The notes under the pieces: generated by a model | The model's input: the letters and a program-made list of their open reading frames with translations, nothing else | What the model was told of the DNA's origin: nothing | Databases searched by the model: none | Assembly: GCF_029761915.1 (NCBI RefSeq) | Contig: NZ_CP121695.1 | Location: forward strand, 2,261,501 to 2,325,500 | Direction of reading: 5' to 3' | Length of the DNA stretch: 64,000 nt | Source: Bradyrhizobium sp. CB1650 | Lineage (GTDB): Bacteria; Pseudomonadota; Alphaproteobacteria; Rhizobiales; Xanthobacteraceae | In this document: positions 32,476-42,288 of the stretch, piece by piece | Layout: the number at the start of each line of letters is the position of its first letter | Numbering within the stretch: position 1 is the stretch's first letter | Translations under genes and position numbers: made by a program

Positions 32476-33504
32476 ATGATGTCCGCAGCCGAGCTGGAAA
32501 TGAGCGCGGGCGGCTCCGGTGCCGAAAGGCTCGCGGAGTTCGCGCGCGTCAGCACGGCTGATGTCGACGAAGCGGCCGAGCAGGTCGGGCGCATCTTCTG
32601 CCGGCACGATCTCAAGCCGGTCAGGGCGGGGGCGTCCGGCTTCTCGGCCCGGCACAATTGCGCGTCCTTTGACGGCTTCTCGATCAGCTATGTCGGCTAT
32701 GGCGGATCGGTCAGCATCGATCCTGGCTGCCTGGAACGCTTTTTCCTGGTGCAGATTCCCTTGCAGGGCGCAGCCCGGATACGCGCCGGCTCGAGCGAAA
32801 TCGCGACCGCGCCTGGACGGGCAGCCTCGCTGTTATCGCCGACGATCCCGACCCGGATGGTGTGGACCGACTGCGCGCAGGCGATCCTGCTGCTCGACCG
32901 CCGCATGGTCGAGCAGCGCGCCGCGGCGCTGTCGGGCCGGACATCCGCGGCCGTCGAGTTCGATCCGGTCATTGATCTGGCCACGCCCACTGCATCGAGC
33001 CTCCAGGCCAAGCTCGACGCTTTGATGACGCTTGCCGAACGCCTCGGGCCATCCCGCAGCCTTTCGGCACTCGCGACCGCCGACTGGCGCGAGACGCTGC
33101 TCGATCATGTCCTCAACCACCAACGGCACGACCGGTCCGATGCGATCAGGACGTTCTCGGGACGGGCCGAACGCCTGCCGCGCGCGCTTTCCGCCGCGCG
33201 CGACTATCTTGCGGCCAACGCCGGCGAGCCGCTCGACCTCATGCAGCTTGCCCGCGTGTCCGGCATCGGCATCCGCGCACTTCAGCTCGGCTTTCGCCGG
33301 CATTTCGGCCGGTCGATCTCGGAGATGCTGCGCGACATCCGCCTCGCTCATCTCCACGCCCGCCTTTCGCAAGCTTCGCCCGATGCCTCCATCACCGACA
33401 TCGCCTTCGATCTCGGCTTCACGCATCTGAGCCGCATGGCAGGCGACTACCGTGCAAAATTCGGCGAGACGCCGTCGGCGACGCTGAGGCGCCACTTGAG
33501 TTAG
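32476..33504 (+). CDS. AraC family transcriptional regulator
   Basis: A 342-residue regulator. The first 200 residues resemble the AraC-binding-like sensor domain seen in aromatic-pathway regulators of the XylS/FeaR type (HNCASFDGFSISYVGYGG, CLERFFLVQIPLQGAARI). The C-terminal 100 residues are the DNA-binding domain (MQLARVSGIGIRALQLGFRR; DIAFDLGFTHLSRMAGDYRA). Two adjacent ATGs (32476, 32479) are possible starts. It is divergent from the cupin-monooxygenase pair, its likely target. Effector unknown. Confidence 0.88.
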   Translation: MMSAAELEMSAGGSGAERLAEFARVSTADVDEAAEQVGRIFCRHDLKPVRAGASGFSARHNCASFDGFSISYVGYGGSVSIDPGCLERFFLVQIPLQGAARIRAGSSEIATAPGRAASLLSPTIPTRMVWTDCAQAILLLDRRMVEQRAAALSGRTSAAVEFDPVIDLATPTASSLQAKLDALMTLAERLGPSRSLSALATADWRETLLDHVLNHQRHDRSDAIRTFSGRAERLPRALSAARDYLAANAGEPLDLMQLARVSGIGIRALQLGFRRHFGRSISEMLRDIRLAHLHARLSQASPDASITDIAFDLGFTHLSRMAGDYRAKFGETPSATLRRHLS

Positions 33505-33513
33505 CGGGAAAGT

Positions 33514-35400
33514 CTATTTTCGCGACCGCGTCGTGCCGTCCTCGTCTGACGCCTGTTTGCGCAGGAAGCGGTCGACCTCGGGCTGGACCGAGTAGGGCAG
33601 CGGGATCGGATCGCCGACGGAGTCGACGGCGGTGTCGAGGCAGCGACGCAGCATGCGCGCGAGCTCGGCCTTGCGGTAGGGTTTTGTCAAAAGCGGTGCG
33701 CCATGCCCGGCGCGTCCCTGCGCATGCAGCGAGTCGTAAGCGTAGCCCGAGGTGAGCAGGACCCGCAATGACGGCCGCGCAGCGACCAGACGTTCGGCGA
33801 GCTCCCGTCCATTCATGCCGCCGCCCATTACGATGTCGGTGAACAACAGGTCGAACGGCGTGCCTTCTGCGGCAATGGCGAGGGCTTCAGTCGCGCCGGC
33901 GGCGATGATGACCTTGTAGCCGAGACTCTCGAGCTGGACTGCCACGTATTGGCGCACGTCGCGGTCGTCCTCGACACAGAGAATGGTCTCATGCCCGCCG
34001 ACCATCCTGTGCGCGCTGTCGCCCGGCGCGCGGCTTGCGCCGGTCTCGGCCTTCGGCAGGTAGATCCTGAACGTCGTGCCCCGGCCTTCCGTCGAGGAGA
34101 CCTTGATGCTGCCGCCGGACTGCTTGACGAAACCGAACACCATGCTGAGCCCGAGCCCGGTGCCCTTTCCAACCTCTTTGGTGGAAAAGAACGGGTCGAA
34201 GATCCTGCCGAGATTGGATTGCGCAATCCCGATGCCGGTATCGCTGATGGCGATTTCGACGTAGTCGCCGGCATAGCCGACGCCAGCCGCGGCGGCGTCA
34301 CGCACCCCGTACACGACGTTGCTCGTGGTAATCGTGAGCCTGCCGCCGTTGGTCATCGCATCGCGGGCATTGAGCGCGAGGTTGAGCAGCGCCGAGCTCA
34401 ACTGCCCCTTGTCGACGAGCGCCGGCCAGACGCTTTCGTCGAGCTTCGTCACGATCTCAATCCTTTTGTCGAAGGTGGCGAGCAGGAGTCTGGTGACCTC
34501 CTCGATCAGCTCGTTGACGTCGATCTCGCTCGGCAGCAGCGATTGCTTCCGTGCGAATGACAGCAAGCTCGAGGTCAGCGTGGCGCCGCGATCGGCCGCT
34601 TCGCTGATGAGTTTCGTGATCGTCGAAAGATGCGGATCGTTCTTCACGGCATCAGCGAGGATCTCGATCGTCCCGGTGATGACGGTGAGCATGTTGTTGA
34701 ACTCGTGTGCGATGCCTCCGGTGAGCTGGCCGACCGCTTCCATCTTCTGCGCCTGGATCAGTTGCTCCTCGGCGGCGCGCTTCTGCGTCACGTCCTTGAC
34801 GAAGGTGTTGACGACGTAACCCTCGCTGCGGCGCAGCGCCGTGCTCGATGCCTCGATCAGGATCTGGTCGCCGTTCCTGTGGATCAGACTCGCTTCGAAG
34901 CGGATGCCGTTCGGGGTTTCCGACAGCTCGGGCAGGCGTCGTGTCATGCGCTGCCTGAATGCGTCGCGGAGCGGCTCGGCAACGACGAGGTCGACCACAT
35001 CGCGGCCGATCGCCTCCGCGCGCGTCCAGCCCGACAGCGCTTCGGCCTGCGGGCTCCAAGACACCACGATGCCGTTTTCATCGGTTTGGACGAAGGCGTC
35101 GAATGCGGTGGCGATCACCGCCTGCGTTTGCCGTTCGCTTTCCGCGAGCGCGCGGTGTGCCGCGGCCTCGCCGGCCATTTGCGCAGCGGCAAGTCTCTTC
35201 TGCCGGCCTTCGATCCGGCTCGCGCAGAACAGGGCGAGGACGAGCGCGCCGCCGCCGCTTGCGAGCAGCGCCAGGACTTGCGCGGCACCGGGCGCGCGCG
35301 GGCCGGCCGCGCCGGCGAACACGTCGGACACAAGCAGCGCGGCGGCGGTTCCCACGGCCTGCAGGGCCATCGCGAGCGTCAGAAGCCCCCGGAGTTTCAT
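33514..35400 (-). CDS. Membrane hybrid histidine kinase (PAS-HisKA-HATPase-REC)
   Basis: A 628-residue sensor. Two hydrophobic helices occupy about residues 4-30 and 40-62. A PAS domain follows ([20 protein letters not shown]), then the phosphoacceptor H-box in [16 protein letters not shown]. The ATPase motifs are N-box [17 protein letters not shown] and [15 protein letters not shown]-terminal receiver domain has acidic VEDDRD and the phosphoaspartate in [10 protein letters not shown]. The kinase core is of the HisKA/NtrB-like group common in Bradyrhizobium. No partner response regulator is adjacent, so output is unknown. ATG at 35400 (MKLRGLL) opens on the first helix. It is convergent with the AraC gene, 9 bp away. 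Confidence 0.9.
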   Translation of the reverse strand: MKLRGLLTLAMALQAVGTAAALLVSDVFAGAAGPRAPGAAQVLALLASGGGALVLALFCASRIEGRQKRLAAAQMAGEAAAHRALAESERQTQAVIATAFDAFVQTDENGIVVSWSPQAEALSGWTRAEAIGRDVVDLVVAEPLRDAFRQRMTRRLPELSETPNGIRFEASLIHRNGDQILIEASSTALRRSEGYVVNTFVKDVTQKRAAEEQLIQAQKMEAVGQLTGGIAHEFNNMLTVITGTIEILADAVKNDPHLSTITKLISEAADRGATLTSSLLSFARKQSLLPSEIDVNELIEEVTRLLLATFDKRIEIVTKLDESVWPALVDKGQLSSALLNLALNARDAMTNGGRLTITTSNVVYGVRDAAAAGVGYAGDYVEIAISDTGIGIAQSNLGRIFDPFFSTKEVGKGTGLGLSMVFGFVKQSGGSIKVSSTEGRGTTFRIYLPKAETGASRAPGDSAHRMVGGHETILCVEDDRDVRQYVAVQLESLGYKVIIAAGATEALAIAAEGTPFDLLFTDIVMGGGMNGRELAERLVAARPSLRVLLTSGYAYDSLHAQGRAGHGAPLLTKPYRKAELARMLRRCLDTAVDSVGDPIPLPYSVQPEVDRFLRKQASDEDGTTRSRK

Positions 35401-35556
35401 GGTGCGATACCAAAAGACGTGCGCCGCGGAAGGGACCGTCACCCCCTGGCCGGTCCGGGGCGGATTTTAGCTACAGGCTCAGCTTTAACCCGTCGATCGC
35501 CAATTTTCGACGCCGGGAGACTGCGGGCTGTTCCGCGAAACGAGGCCCGTTCCGCC

Positions 35557-36189
35557 TCAACCTGCCGGGGAATCGTCCTGGCGCAGCGTCGTCACCCAGA
35601 TGACGCGCGCGACCTGCTGGGTCGGGTTGTCGAACATGTGCGGCACGATGCTGGGGAAGCGGAAGCTGTCGCCGGCCTCGAGCAGGTGGGCCTGGTTGTC
35701 GAGCCACAGCCGCAGGCTGCCGGACAGGATGTAGCCGGCCTTCTCGCCGGTGTGCTGGAAGAAATCGGTGCCCGACGAGCCGCCGGGATTGAGCGTGAGT
35801 TCGTACAGTTCGAGCTGACCTTTTCCGGCCGGGGTCAGGGCTTCCTTGACGACGCCGCTGGCGGTGAGTCGCAGCAGGCGCCGGCTGTTCTTGCGCACGA
35901 TGTAGCGCTGGGGTTCGCCCTGATCGCTGGTCTCGAAGAAGTAGGAGATCGGCACGTCAAGCGCGATGCTGAGCAGGCGCAGCGTGCGCACCGACGGCAT
36001 GGCGCGTGCGCGTTCGAGCTGGCTGATCATGCCGTTGGACAGGCCGGTGCGGTTGGCGACGTCCTGGATCGAGAGGCCCGCGCGCTGACGGAGCAGCCGC
36101 ACGGTCTCACCGAGGCGCTGGTCGATCGCCTCGTCGCTGTCGATCGTTGCAGCATCCTTCGGACCGTTCGTGTCGCCGCGACCATCCAT
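35557..36189 (-). CDS. XRE family regulator with C-terminal cupin domain
   Basis: A 210-residue regulator. The N-terminal helix-turn-helix spans about residues 25-85 (VRLLRQRAGLSIQDVANRTG, LSNGMISQLERARAMPSVRT), and the C-terminal cupin about 125-200 (GEKAGYILSGSLRLWLDNQ, LEAGDSFRFPSIVPHMFDN). This PuuR-like layout is typical of repressors of amine, amino-acid or opine catabolism, with the inducer bound in the cupin. It is divergent from the ABC transporter/oxidoreductase operon starting at 36413 and very likely controls it. Effector unknown. Confidence 0.9.
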   Translation of the reverse strand: MDGRGDTNGPKDAATIDSDEAIDQRLGETVRLLRQRAGLSIQDVANRTGLSNGMISQLERARAMPSVRTLRLLSIALDVPISYFFETSDQGEPQRYIVRKNSRRLLRLTASGVVKEALTPAGKGQLELYELTLNPGGSSGTDFFQHTGEKAGYILSGSLRLWLDNQAHLLEAGDSFRFPSIVPHMFDNPTQQVARVIWVTTLRQDDSPAG

Positions 36190-36285
36190 GTCGCTCTCCC
36201 ATGCATCGTCTCGCCGCCGGCCGCATCTGAGGCGACCGGACAGCGTTCAGTCGGAGTGAAAAGGTCGCGCATACTAGCAATGCGA

Positions 36286-36330
36286 TTGACAGGTGTATTT
36301 AGCCATGATGAAATTTCAGCCGAAATATTT
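36286..36330 (+). promoter_or_regulatory. Candidate promoter and operator of the ABC/oxidoreductase operon
   Basis: TTGACA at 36286-36291 is a perfect -35 consensus, and TGAAAT at 36309-36314 is a fair -10 with 17-bp spacing. An inverted repeat ATTTC-AGCC-GAAAT (36313-36326) overlaps the -10 and the expected start site, the position for a repressor such as the divergent XRE-cupin protein. A leader of roughly 90 nt would precede the binding-protein start at 36413. Confidence 0.4.
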
Positions 36331-36412
36331 AAGAGCGCTAAAGCCCAATCCTGTTCCCTTTGCCGGGTTTCGGGGAGCGGGAAAATGGTGCCTATGCGCG
36401 GGGAGAGTGGTC

Positions 36413-38101
36413 ATGGCAGATGAAACTGGCCGATTCGGCGTTCCAGCGCTGCACTTCGGCGTCCCGAGCCGCCGTCGATTCATCCAGCTTGGCGCAGGTG
36501 CCGCAGCGGGATGGACCCTTTCGGGCACAGCCCCGGCGCAGACCGAACGTCCGACCACCCCGCCGGACAAGCCGCGCGGTCAGGTGATCGCGGCGTTGTC
36601 GCAGGAGCCGACCGTCTTTCATCCCTTGATGCCCGGCATCGAGGTCGACCAGGGCATCTGGTGGCAGGTGTTCTCGCCGCTCTGGTTCATCGATCCCGAC
36701 GGCAAGTTCATTCCCGACCTCGCGCGCGAAGTCCCGACCATCGAGAACGGTGGGCTGTCGGCGGACGGGCTGACCTGGAAGATCAAGCTGCGCAGCGACG
36801 TGAAGTGGCACGACGGCACGCCATTCACGGCCGACGACGTGAAGTTCTCGTTGGAGCTGATCAACAATCCGGATTTCCGCGTGCGCAATCGCGTCGGCCA
36901 TAGCCTGGTGAAGGACATCAAGGTCGTCGCATCCGACGAGATTCACTGGCGAATGGAGTCTCCCTATTCGCCCTACATGTCGATCCTGTCGCTCACCTTC
37001 ATCGTGCCCAAGCACATCCTGGAGAAGGTGTCTGATCCGAACTCATCGCCATTCCACAACGCGCCGGTCGGCACCGGACCGTTCCGCTGGGCCGAGCGCG
37101 TGCCCGGCGACCACATCCAGTTGAACGCCTATGCCGGCTATCACGGCAAGGGGCCTTATCTCGAACGCGTGGTCTTCAAATACATTCCGGACCTCACCGT
37201 TCTCTACACGCAATTCCGCACCGGCCAGGTCGATTACACCGGCCTGCAAGGCATTCTGCCGAACTTCGTGCAGGAAGCGAAGACGCTGAAGGGCCGCAGG
37301 ATCTTCGTTTCCGCGACGTCCTCGGTGGAGCACCTCGCGCTCAATCTGGAATTCGGCCCCTTCGCCGACCGCACCGTGCGCGAGGCGCTCTACCTCGCCA
37401 TCAACAAGCAGGCGATCATCGATGCGCTTAACTACGGCCTGCCAACGCAGACCGAAAGCTTCGTGCCGCAGCAGGCCTGGTCGTTCCAGCAGGGTCTGCC
37501 ACAACACAAATACGATCCCGCGAAGGCCAACGCACTGCTCGATGCGGCAGGATGGGCTCGCGGGGCCGGCGGGGTCCGCGAGAAGGGCGGCGTCAAGCTC
37601 GAATTCACCAACTCGACGACATCAGGCAACGCCGTCCGCGAGCAAACTCAGCAGCTCCTGATCCAGGATTGGCGCGCGATTGGTGCTGCGATGCGCGTGA
37701 ACAACATGCCGGCGGCCGTGATCTGGGGCGATTTCTGGCAGCAGTCCAAATTCAATTCGGTGCTGGTGTCCGTCAACTTCATGCTAGGCAGCGATCCCGA
37801 CGTGACGCCGCGTTTCGGCTCCGGCGCCATTCCCGCCAAGGGCGGCCGCGGCTACAACACCTATCAATACCGGAGCCTGGAGGTCGATCGCCTTCTTGCC
37901 GAGGGCGCCAAGCAGTTCGATCTGGCTCAGCGCAAGGCAACTTATGGCGACCTGCAAAAGCTCATCCGCAACGACCTCGCCATCCTGCCGCTGTTTCAGG
38001 GCTTCATCGCCGAGGGCGTGAAGGAGGGGCTGCAGGGCTTCCGTCCCAACATCAATACCTCCATCAACTGCTGGAACGTCCGCGAATGGTACTGGGCCTG
38101 A
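36413..38101 (+). CDS. ABC transporter substrate-binding protein (family 5), Tat-exported
   Basis: A 562-residue periplasmic binding protein of the dipeptide/oligopeptide/opine family. The N terminus has a twin-arginine signal (SRRRFIQLGAGAAAGWTL at residues 19-36, cleavage near APAQ, 40-43), so it is exported folded. Family 5 motifs include LTWKIKLRSDVKWHDGTPFT, ADDVKFSLELI, GTGPFRW and RTVREALYLAINKQAIIDAL. ATG at 36413 has a strong ribosome site (GGGGAGAG). It is the first gene of a six-gene operon with its permeases, two oxidoreductases and the ATPase. The substrate is probably amino-acid- or peptide-like, given the enzymes in the operon. Confidence 0.92.
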   Translation: MADETGRFGVPALHFGVPSRRRFIQLGAGAAAGWTLSGTAPAQTERPTTPPDKPRGQVIAALSQEPTVFHPLMPGIEVDQGIWWQVFSPLWFIDPDGKFIPDLAREVPTIENGGLSADGLTWKIKLRSDVKWHDGTPFTADDVKFSLELINNPDFRVRNRVGHSLVKDIKVVASDEIHWRMESPYSPYMSILSLTFIVPKHILEKVSDPNSSPFHNAPVGTGPFRWAERVPGDHIQLNAYAGYHGKGPYLERVVFKYIPDLTVLYTQFRTGQVDYTGLQGILPNFVQEAKTLKGRRIFVSATSSVEHLALNLEFGPFADRTVREALYLAINKQAIIDALNYGLPTQTESFVPQQAWSFQQGLPQHKYDPAKANALLDAAGWARGAGGVREKGGVKLEFTNSTTSGNAVREQTQQLLIQDWRAIGAAMRVNNMPAAVIWGDFWQQSKFNSVLVSVNFMLGSDPDVTPRFGSGAIPAKGGRGYNTYQYRSLEVDRLLAEGAKQFDLAQRKATYGDLQKLIRNDLAILPLFQGFIAEGVKEGLQGFRPNINTSINCWNVREWYWA

Positions 38102-38128
38102 TGAGTCCAGCCTGCGGGATGGCCTAAG

Positions 38129-39079
38129 ATGGCCCGTTACATCGTCAATCGCCTGGGGCAGGCGATCATGCTCTTGGTGATGGTCTCTGCGATCGGCTTC
38201 GCCATCCTGCATCTGGCGCCCGGCGGTCCGCTGTCGCAATACGCGGCTTCCGCGCAGATGACGCAGGAGGATCTCGACCGCGTCACGAAGCAGCTCGGCC
38301 TCGATCGGCCACTGCCGATCCAATATCTCGACTGGTTCGGCCGCATGGTCAAAGGCGATTGGGGCCGCTCCTACCGCGATGGCGAGACGGTGCTGTCCGT
38401 CATCGGCTCCCATCTCGGCGCCACCTTCGAGCTGATGCTGACGGCGACCATCATTGCGGTTCTGCTCGGCTGCTGGATCGGCGTGCTCGGCGCGCTGCGC
38501 CGCTATTCGCTGTTCGACACGCTGGCGACCGTAGGCGCCATGATCGCACTGTCGATCCCGACCTTCTGGTTCGGGCTCGTCACCATCTACGTCTTTTCGG
38601 TGAAGCTCGGCTGGCTGCCGGCCGGCAACCGGGAGACGGTCGGCGACGGCTCGCTGCTCGACCTCCTGCATCATTTGATCGCGCCGGCGCTGGTGCTGGC
38701 GCTGGTCGAGACCGCGATGTGGGGGCGCTTCATGCGCTCCTCCATGCTCGAGGTCATCAACCAAGACTACATCCGCACCGCGCGGGCCAAGGGCATGCCG
38801 GAGTGGCGCGTCCTCACCGTGCACGCCCTGCGCAACGCGCTCTTGCCGATGATCACCGTTGCGGGCCTCCAGTTTCCGACGCTGCTCGGCGGTGCGCTGG
38901 TCGCCGAGACCGTGTTCACCTGGCCCGGCATGGGCCGGCTGTTCCTCGATTCCATCGGCTATCGCGACTATCCGGTGGTGATGGGGATCCTGATGTTCTC
39001 GGCGACGATGGTGCTGATCGGCTCGCTGCTGGCCGACATCCTCTATGCCGTCGTCGATCCGCGCATCCGGGTGGGCTAG
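38129..39079 (+). CDS. ABC transporter permease (DppB type)
   Basis: A 316-residue inner-membrane permease with six helices. It opens with the DppB/OppB hallmark YIVNRLGQAIMLLVMVSAIG and carries the EAA loop around RTARAKGMPEWRVLTVHALR, which contacts the ATPase. YDYIRTARAKG-like and GALVAETVFTWPGMG segments are characteristic of the first permease of peptide/nickel/opine importers. It lies 27 bp after the binding-protein gene and 3 bp before the second permease, so the two are certainly co-transcribed. Confidence 0.94.
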   Translation: MARYIVNRLGQAIMLLVMVSAIGFAILHLAPGGPLSQYAASAQMTQEDLDRVTKQLGLDRPLPIQYLDWFGRMVKGDWGRSYRDGETVLSVIGSHLGATFELMLTATIIAVLLGCWIGVLGALRRYSLFDTLATVGAMIALSIPTFWFGLVTIYVFSVKLGWLPAGNRETVGDGSLLDLLHHLIAPALVLALVETAMWGRFMRSSMLEVINQDYIRTARAKGMPEWRVLTVHALRNALLPMITVAGLQFPTLLGGALVAETVFTWPGMGRLFLDSIGYRDYPVVMGILMFSATMVLIGSLLADILYAVVDPRIRVG

Positions 39080-39082
39080 GCG

Positions 39083-39958
39083 ATGACGACCGCAACCCTG
39101 TCCACCGTTCAGCTCGCGCCCGGCCAGGCCGCCTGGCGGCGTTTCCGCCGCCATCGGCTCGCGCTGGCGGGCGCCGTGATCATTCTCGTTCTCGTCCTCG
39201 GCTCGGCGTTCGGCCCGCATCTCCTGCCGTTCGACGACACCTATATCGACATCATGAAGCGGTTCGCGCCGCCGTTGTCCGGCGCGCACATCCTCGGCAC
39301 GGACGAGCTCGGCCGCGACGTGCTGGCGCGCCTGATGATGGGCGGGCGCGTGTCGCTCTCGATCGGCATCGTCGCGATGGTGATCGCGATGGCGGTCGGC
39401 ATCGCGGTCGGCGCCTTCGCGGGCTTCTATGGCGGCGTCGTCGGTGCGGTGCTGATGCGGCTCGTCGACGCCGTGCTGTGCTTTCCGACGATCTTTCTCC
39501 TGCTGGCGCTCGCGGCGCTCACCGAACCGGGCCTCGTCACCACCACCGTGCTGATCGCGGCAACCGCCTGGATGGGCGTCGCCCGCGTGGTCGAGGCCCA
39601 GGTCCGTTCGCTGCGGGAGCGCGAATTCGCGATTGCCGCGCTCGCCTTCGGTTCCTCGAACTTGCGGATCATGTTTCGCGAGCTCGTACCCAATGCGATC
39701 GCGCCGATCGTCGTGGCGGCGACGCTGAACGTCGCCAAGGCGATCCTGCTCGAATCCTATGTCAGCTATCTCGGCTATGGCATTCAGCCGCCGGCCGCGA
39801 GCTGGGGCAACATGCTCAACAACGCCCAGATCTACCTCACCAGCGCGCCGTGGCTTGCGATTGCGCCGGGTGTCGCCATCACGCTGGCGGTGACGAGCTT
39901 CAACTTCCTCGGCGACGGCTTGCGTGATGCGCTCGATCCGCGAATGAACATCCCATGA
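39083..39958 (+). CDS. ABC transporter permease (DppC type)
   Basis: A 291-residue partner permease with a cytoplasmic N terminus (WRRFRRHRLALAGA), the DppC signature HILGTDELGRDVLARLMMGG and the EAA-loop region REREFAIAALAFGSSNLRIM. The C terminus ends NFLGDGLRDALDPRMN, as in DppC/OppC proteins. It pairs with the upstream DppB-type subunit to form the transmembrane pore. The next gene, a flavin oxidoreductase, starts 52 bp later on the same strand. Confidence 0.94.
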   Translation: MTTATLSTVQLAPGQAAWRRFRRHRLALAGAVIILVLVLGSAFGPHLLPFDDTYIDIMKRFAPPLSGAHILGTDELGRDVLARLMMGGRVSLSIGIVAMVIAMAVGIAVGAFAGFYGGVVGAVLMRLVDAVLCFPTIFLLLALAALTEPGLVTTTVLIAATAWMGVARVVEAQVRSLREREFAIAALAFGSSNLRIMFRELVPNAIAPIVVAATLNVAKAILLESYVSYLGYGIQPPAASWGNMLNNAQIYLTSAPWLAIAPGVAITLAVTSFNFLGDGLRDALDPRMNIP

Positions 39959-40010
39959 CGAGCCGAACCTCGAGCCATGTCTCGATCGAATTGAATAGCA
40001 GGAGTCTCCC

Positions 40011-41339
40011 ATGTCCCCGCCGCTCAACCGTATAGAAAGCGACGAACGCCTGCCGGCGCAGGTGGACGTCGTCGTCATTGGCGGCGGCGTCATCGGCGTC
40101 TCCGCGGCCTATCACCTGGCGAGGAAGGGGCTTTCCGTCGCGCTTGTCGAGAAGGGACATATCGGCGGCGAGCAGTCGAGCCGCAACTGGGGCTGGTGCC
40201 GCCAGCAGGGCCGGGCGCGCGAGGAGATTCCGCTCGCCCGCGAAGCGCTGCGGCTGTGGGAGGACATGCAGAACGATGCCGGGGTCGACGCCGGCTTCCG
40301 CCGCACCGGCGTCCTGTTCCTGACCAAGAGCAAGGGCGAGCTCGCCGGCTGGGAACGCTGGGCGAAGATCGCGCGCGAGCAGCAGGTTCACTCCACCATC
40401 CTGACGCCGGCCGAGATCGCCGAGCGCATGCCCGGCAATGCCGACAAATGGGTCGGCGGCCTGCATACGCCGAGCGACGGGCGCGCCGAGCCATCGATGG
40501 CGGTGCCCGCGCTCGCCGCGGCCGCGCGCAAGCACGGCGTCACCATTCACCAGGGCTGCGCCGCGCGCGGGCTCGAGACGCAAGGCGGACGGGTGTGGGC
40601 GGTCGTCACCGAGAAAGGGACCGTCCGCACGCAGTCCGTCCTGCTTGCGGGCGGCGCCTGGTCATCGCTGTTCTGCCGCCGCCACGGCATCGAGCTGCCG
40701 ATCGGTCTCGTCAACGCCACCGCATGCCGGACCACGCCGGGGCCGGAGATCACCTCGGGCGCGCTCGGCACCGACTTCTACTGCATCCGCCGCCGCCTCG
40801 ACGGCGGCTTTACGCTGGCGCTGCGCAACCGTGGCACGGTCGAGCTGTCGCCCGATCTCTTTCGCTATGCGAAGACCTTCTGGCCGACCTATCTGCATCG
40901 CCGCAACGGATTGAAGCTGTCGTTCGGAAAGTCGTTCTTCGACCAGATCGTGCGCGGCACGAGCTGGAGCTTTGACAGGCCTTCGCCGTTCGAGAGCGAA
41001 CGCGTGCGGGATCCGGAGCCCGACATGTCGCTGGTCAATTCGGCGCTCGCCGCGCTGATCAAGTCGAACCCTGAATTGAAGGACATCGAGATCGCCGAAG
41101 CCTGGGGCGGCACCATCGACTGCACGCCCGACACGATTCCCGTGATCTCGCCTGTCGATGCCTTGCCGGGTTTCTTCCTGGCGACCGGCTTTTCCGGCCA
41201 CGGTTTTGGCATCGGTCCCGCGGCCGGCAAGCTTGCTGCCGATATCGTGACAGGTTCGACGCCGCTGGTTGATCCGGCGGCCTATAGCCACAAGCGCATG
41301 ATCGACGGCCGACGGCTTGCGCCAGTCAGCCCGTTTTGA
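40011..41339 (+). CDS. FAD-dependent oxidoreductase (DAO family)
   Basis: A 442-residue flavoprotein of the D-amino-acid oxidase/dehydrogenase superfamily. The FAD-binding motif is VVVIGGGVIGVSAAYHLARK at about residues 23-42, and the C-terminal FAD contact is LATGFSGHGFGIGPAAGKL. Family members oxidise the C-N bond of D-amino acids, glycine derivatives (sarcosine), opines or other N-substituted amino acids, giving a 2-oxoacid or glyoxylate plus amine. Between permease and ATPase genes of the same operon, it probably acts on the imported compound. No second subunit (OoxA-like) is present. The exact substrate is unknown. Confidence 0.87.
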   Translation: MSPPLNRIESDERLPAQVDVVVIGGGVIGVSAAYHLARKGLSVALVEKGHIGGEQSSRNWGWCRQQGRAREEIPLAREALRLWEDMQNDAGVDAGFRRTGVLFLTKSKGELAGWERWAKIAREQQVHSTILTPAEIAERMPGNADKWVGGLHTPSDGRAEPSMAVPALAAAARKHGVTIHQGCAARGLETQGGRVWAVVTEKGTVRTQSVLLAGGAWSSLFCRRHGIELPIGLVNATACRTTPGPEITSGALGTDFYCIRRRLDGGFTLALRNRGTVELSPDLFRYAKTFWPTYLHRRNGLKLSFGKSFFDQIVRGTSWSFDRPSPFESERVRDPEPDMSLVNSALAALIKSNPELKDIEIAEAWGGTIDCTPDTIPVISPVDALPGFFLATGFSGHGFGIGPAAGKLAADIVTGSTPLVDPAAYSHKRMIDGRRLAPVSPF

Positions 41340-41352
41340 CCACGGACCGCGC

Positions 41353-42279
41353 ATGACAGTTCTCTACAAGGCCAATATGGTTCGTGGTGCGGAGTGGGCC
41401 CGCTTCTTCGCGGATCGCGCGCCACATCTGCCGTTCCGGCTGTGGCCCGACATCGGCGATCCCGCGGAGGTACGCTATCTGGTGGCGTGGGTGCCGCCGG
41501 ATGACATCGCGGCGACCTTCCCCAATCTCGAGCTCGTGTTCTCGGTCGGCGCGGGCGTCGACCAGTTCGATGTCACAAGACTTCCTCCGCATATTCCGCT
41601 CGTCCGGATGCTGGAGCCGGGCATCGCCGAGACCATGGTCGAGTACGTCACCATGGCCGTGCTGGCGCTGCATCGCGATCTCCTGCATTTCATCACCCAG
41701 CAGCGCGGGCAGCTCTGGTGCGAGATCCGGATCACGCCGGCTGGCCGACGGCGTGTCGGCGTGATGGGGCTCGGCCAGCTCGGCCAGGCCGTGCTCGAAC
41801 GTCTCAAGGTGTTCGGCTTTCCGCTCGCGGGCTGGAATCGCTCGCCGCGCAACATCGAAGGCATCGCCTGTTACGCGGGCGCGGATGCGTTGCCGGATTT
41901 CCTCGGAACCACCGACATCCTCGTCTGCCTGCTGCCGCTGACCGGTGAGACGCGTGGCATCCTGAACGCCGATCTGTTCGCGCGCCTGCCGCGCGGCGCC
42001 GCCCTCGTCAATGTGGGACGCGGCGGGCATCTCGTCGAGGCCGATTTCCTCGCGGCACTCGACAGCGGTGCGTTGTCCGGCGCCGTCCTCGATGTTGCCG
42101 AACCCGAGCCGCTGCCAGCGGGCCATCCGTTCTGGAGCCACCCGCGCATCCTTCTGACACCGCACAATGCGAGCATGACGATGCCGGATACGGCCGTCGA
42201 TTTCGTGCTCGACGTCATCGCCCGCCACCGCCGCGGTGAAGATCTGCCGGGGCGCATCGATCGTGAGCGCGGCTACTAG
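41353..42279 (+). CDS. 2-hydroxyacid dehydrogenase (GhrA-type glyoxylate/hydroxypyruvate reductase)
   Basis: A 308-residue NAD(P)-dependent dehydrogenase of the D-2-hydroxyacid family, GhrA subgroup. The nucleotide site is VGVMGLGQLGQAVLERLKVF. The catalytic residues are arginine in LVNVGRGGHLVE, glutamate in DVAEPEPLP and histidine in LLTPHNASM. It would reduce glyoxylate, hydroxypyruvate or another 2-oxoacid to the hydroxyacid. ATG at 41353 lies 13 bp after the flavin oxidoreductase stop, and the ATPase gene follows by 9 bp. This suggests that the oxoacid product of the flavoenzyme is its substrate. Confidence 0.92.
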   Translation: MTVLYKANMVRGAEWARFFADRAPHLPFRLWPDIGDPAEVRYLVAWVPPDDIAATFPNLELVFSVGAGVDQFDVTRLPPHIPLVRMLEPGIAETMVEYVTMAVLALHRDLLHFITQQRGQLWCEIRITPAGRRRVGVMGLGQLGQAVLERLKVFGFPLAGWNRSPRNIEGIACYAGADALPDFLGTTDILVCLLPLTGETRGILNADLFARLPRGAALVNVGRGGHLVEADFLAALDSGALSGAVLDVAEPEPLPAGHPFWSHPRILLTPHNASMTMPDTAVDFVLDVIARHRRGEDLPGRIDRERGY

Positions 42280-42288
42280 GGCACTCGC

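Noticed and set aside
37784..40093. A 769-residue open frame on the minus strand
   Set aside because: It lies antisense to the binding-protein and permease genes, is extremely rich in Arg, His, Asp and Gly, and shows no domain. Such long shadows are expected opposite GC-rich coding sequence.
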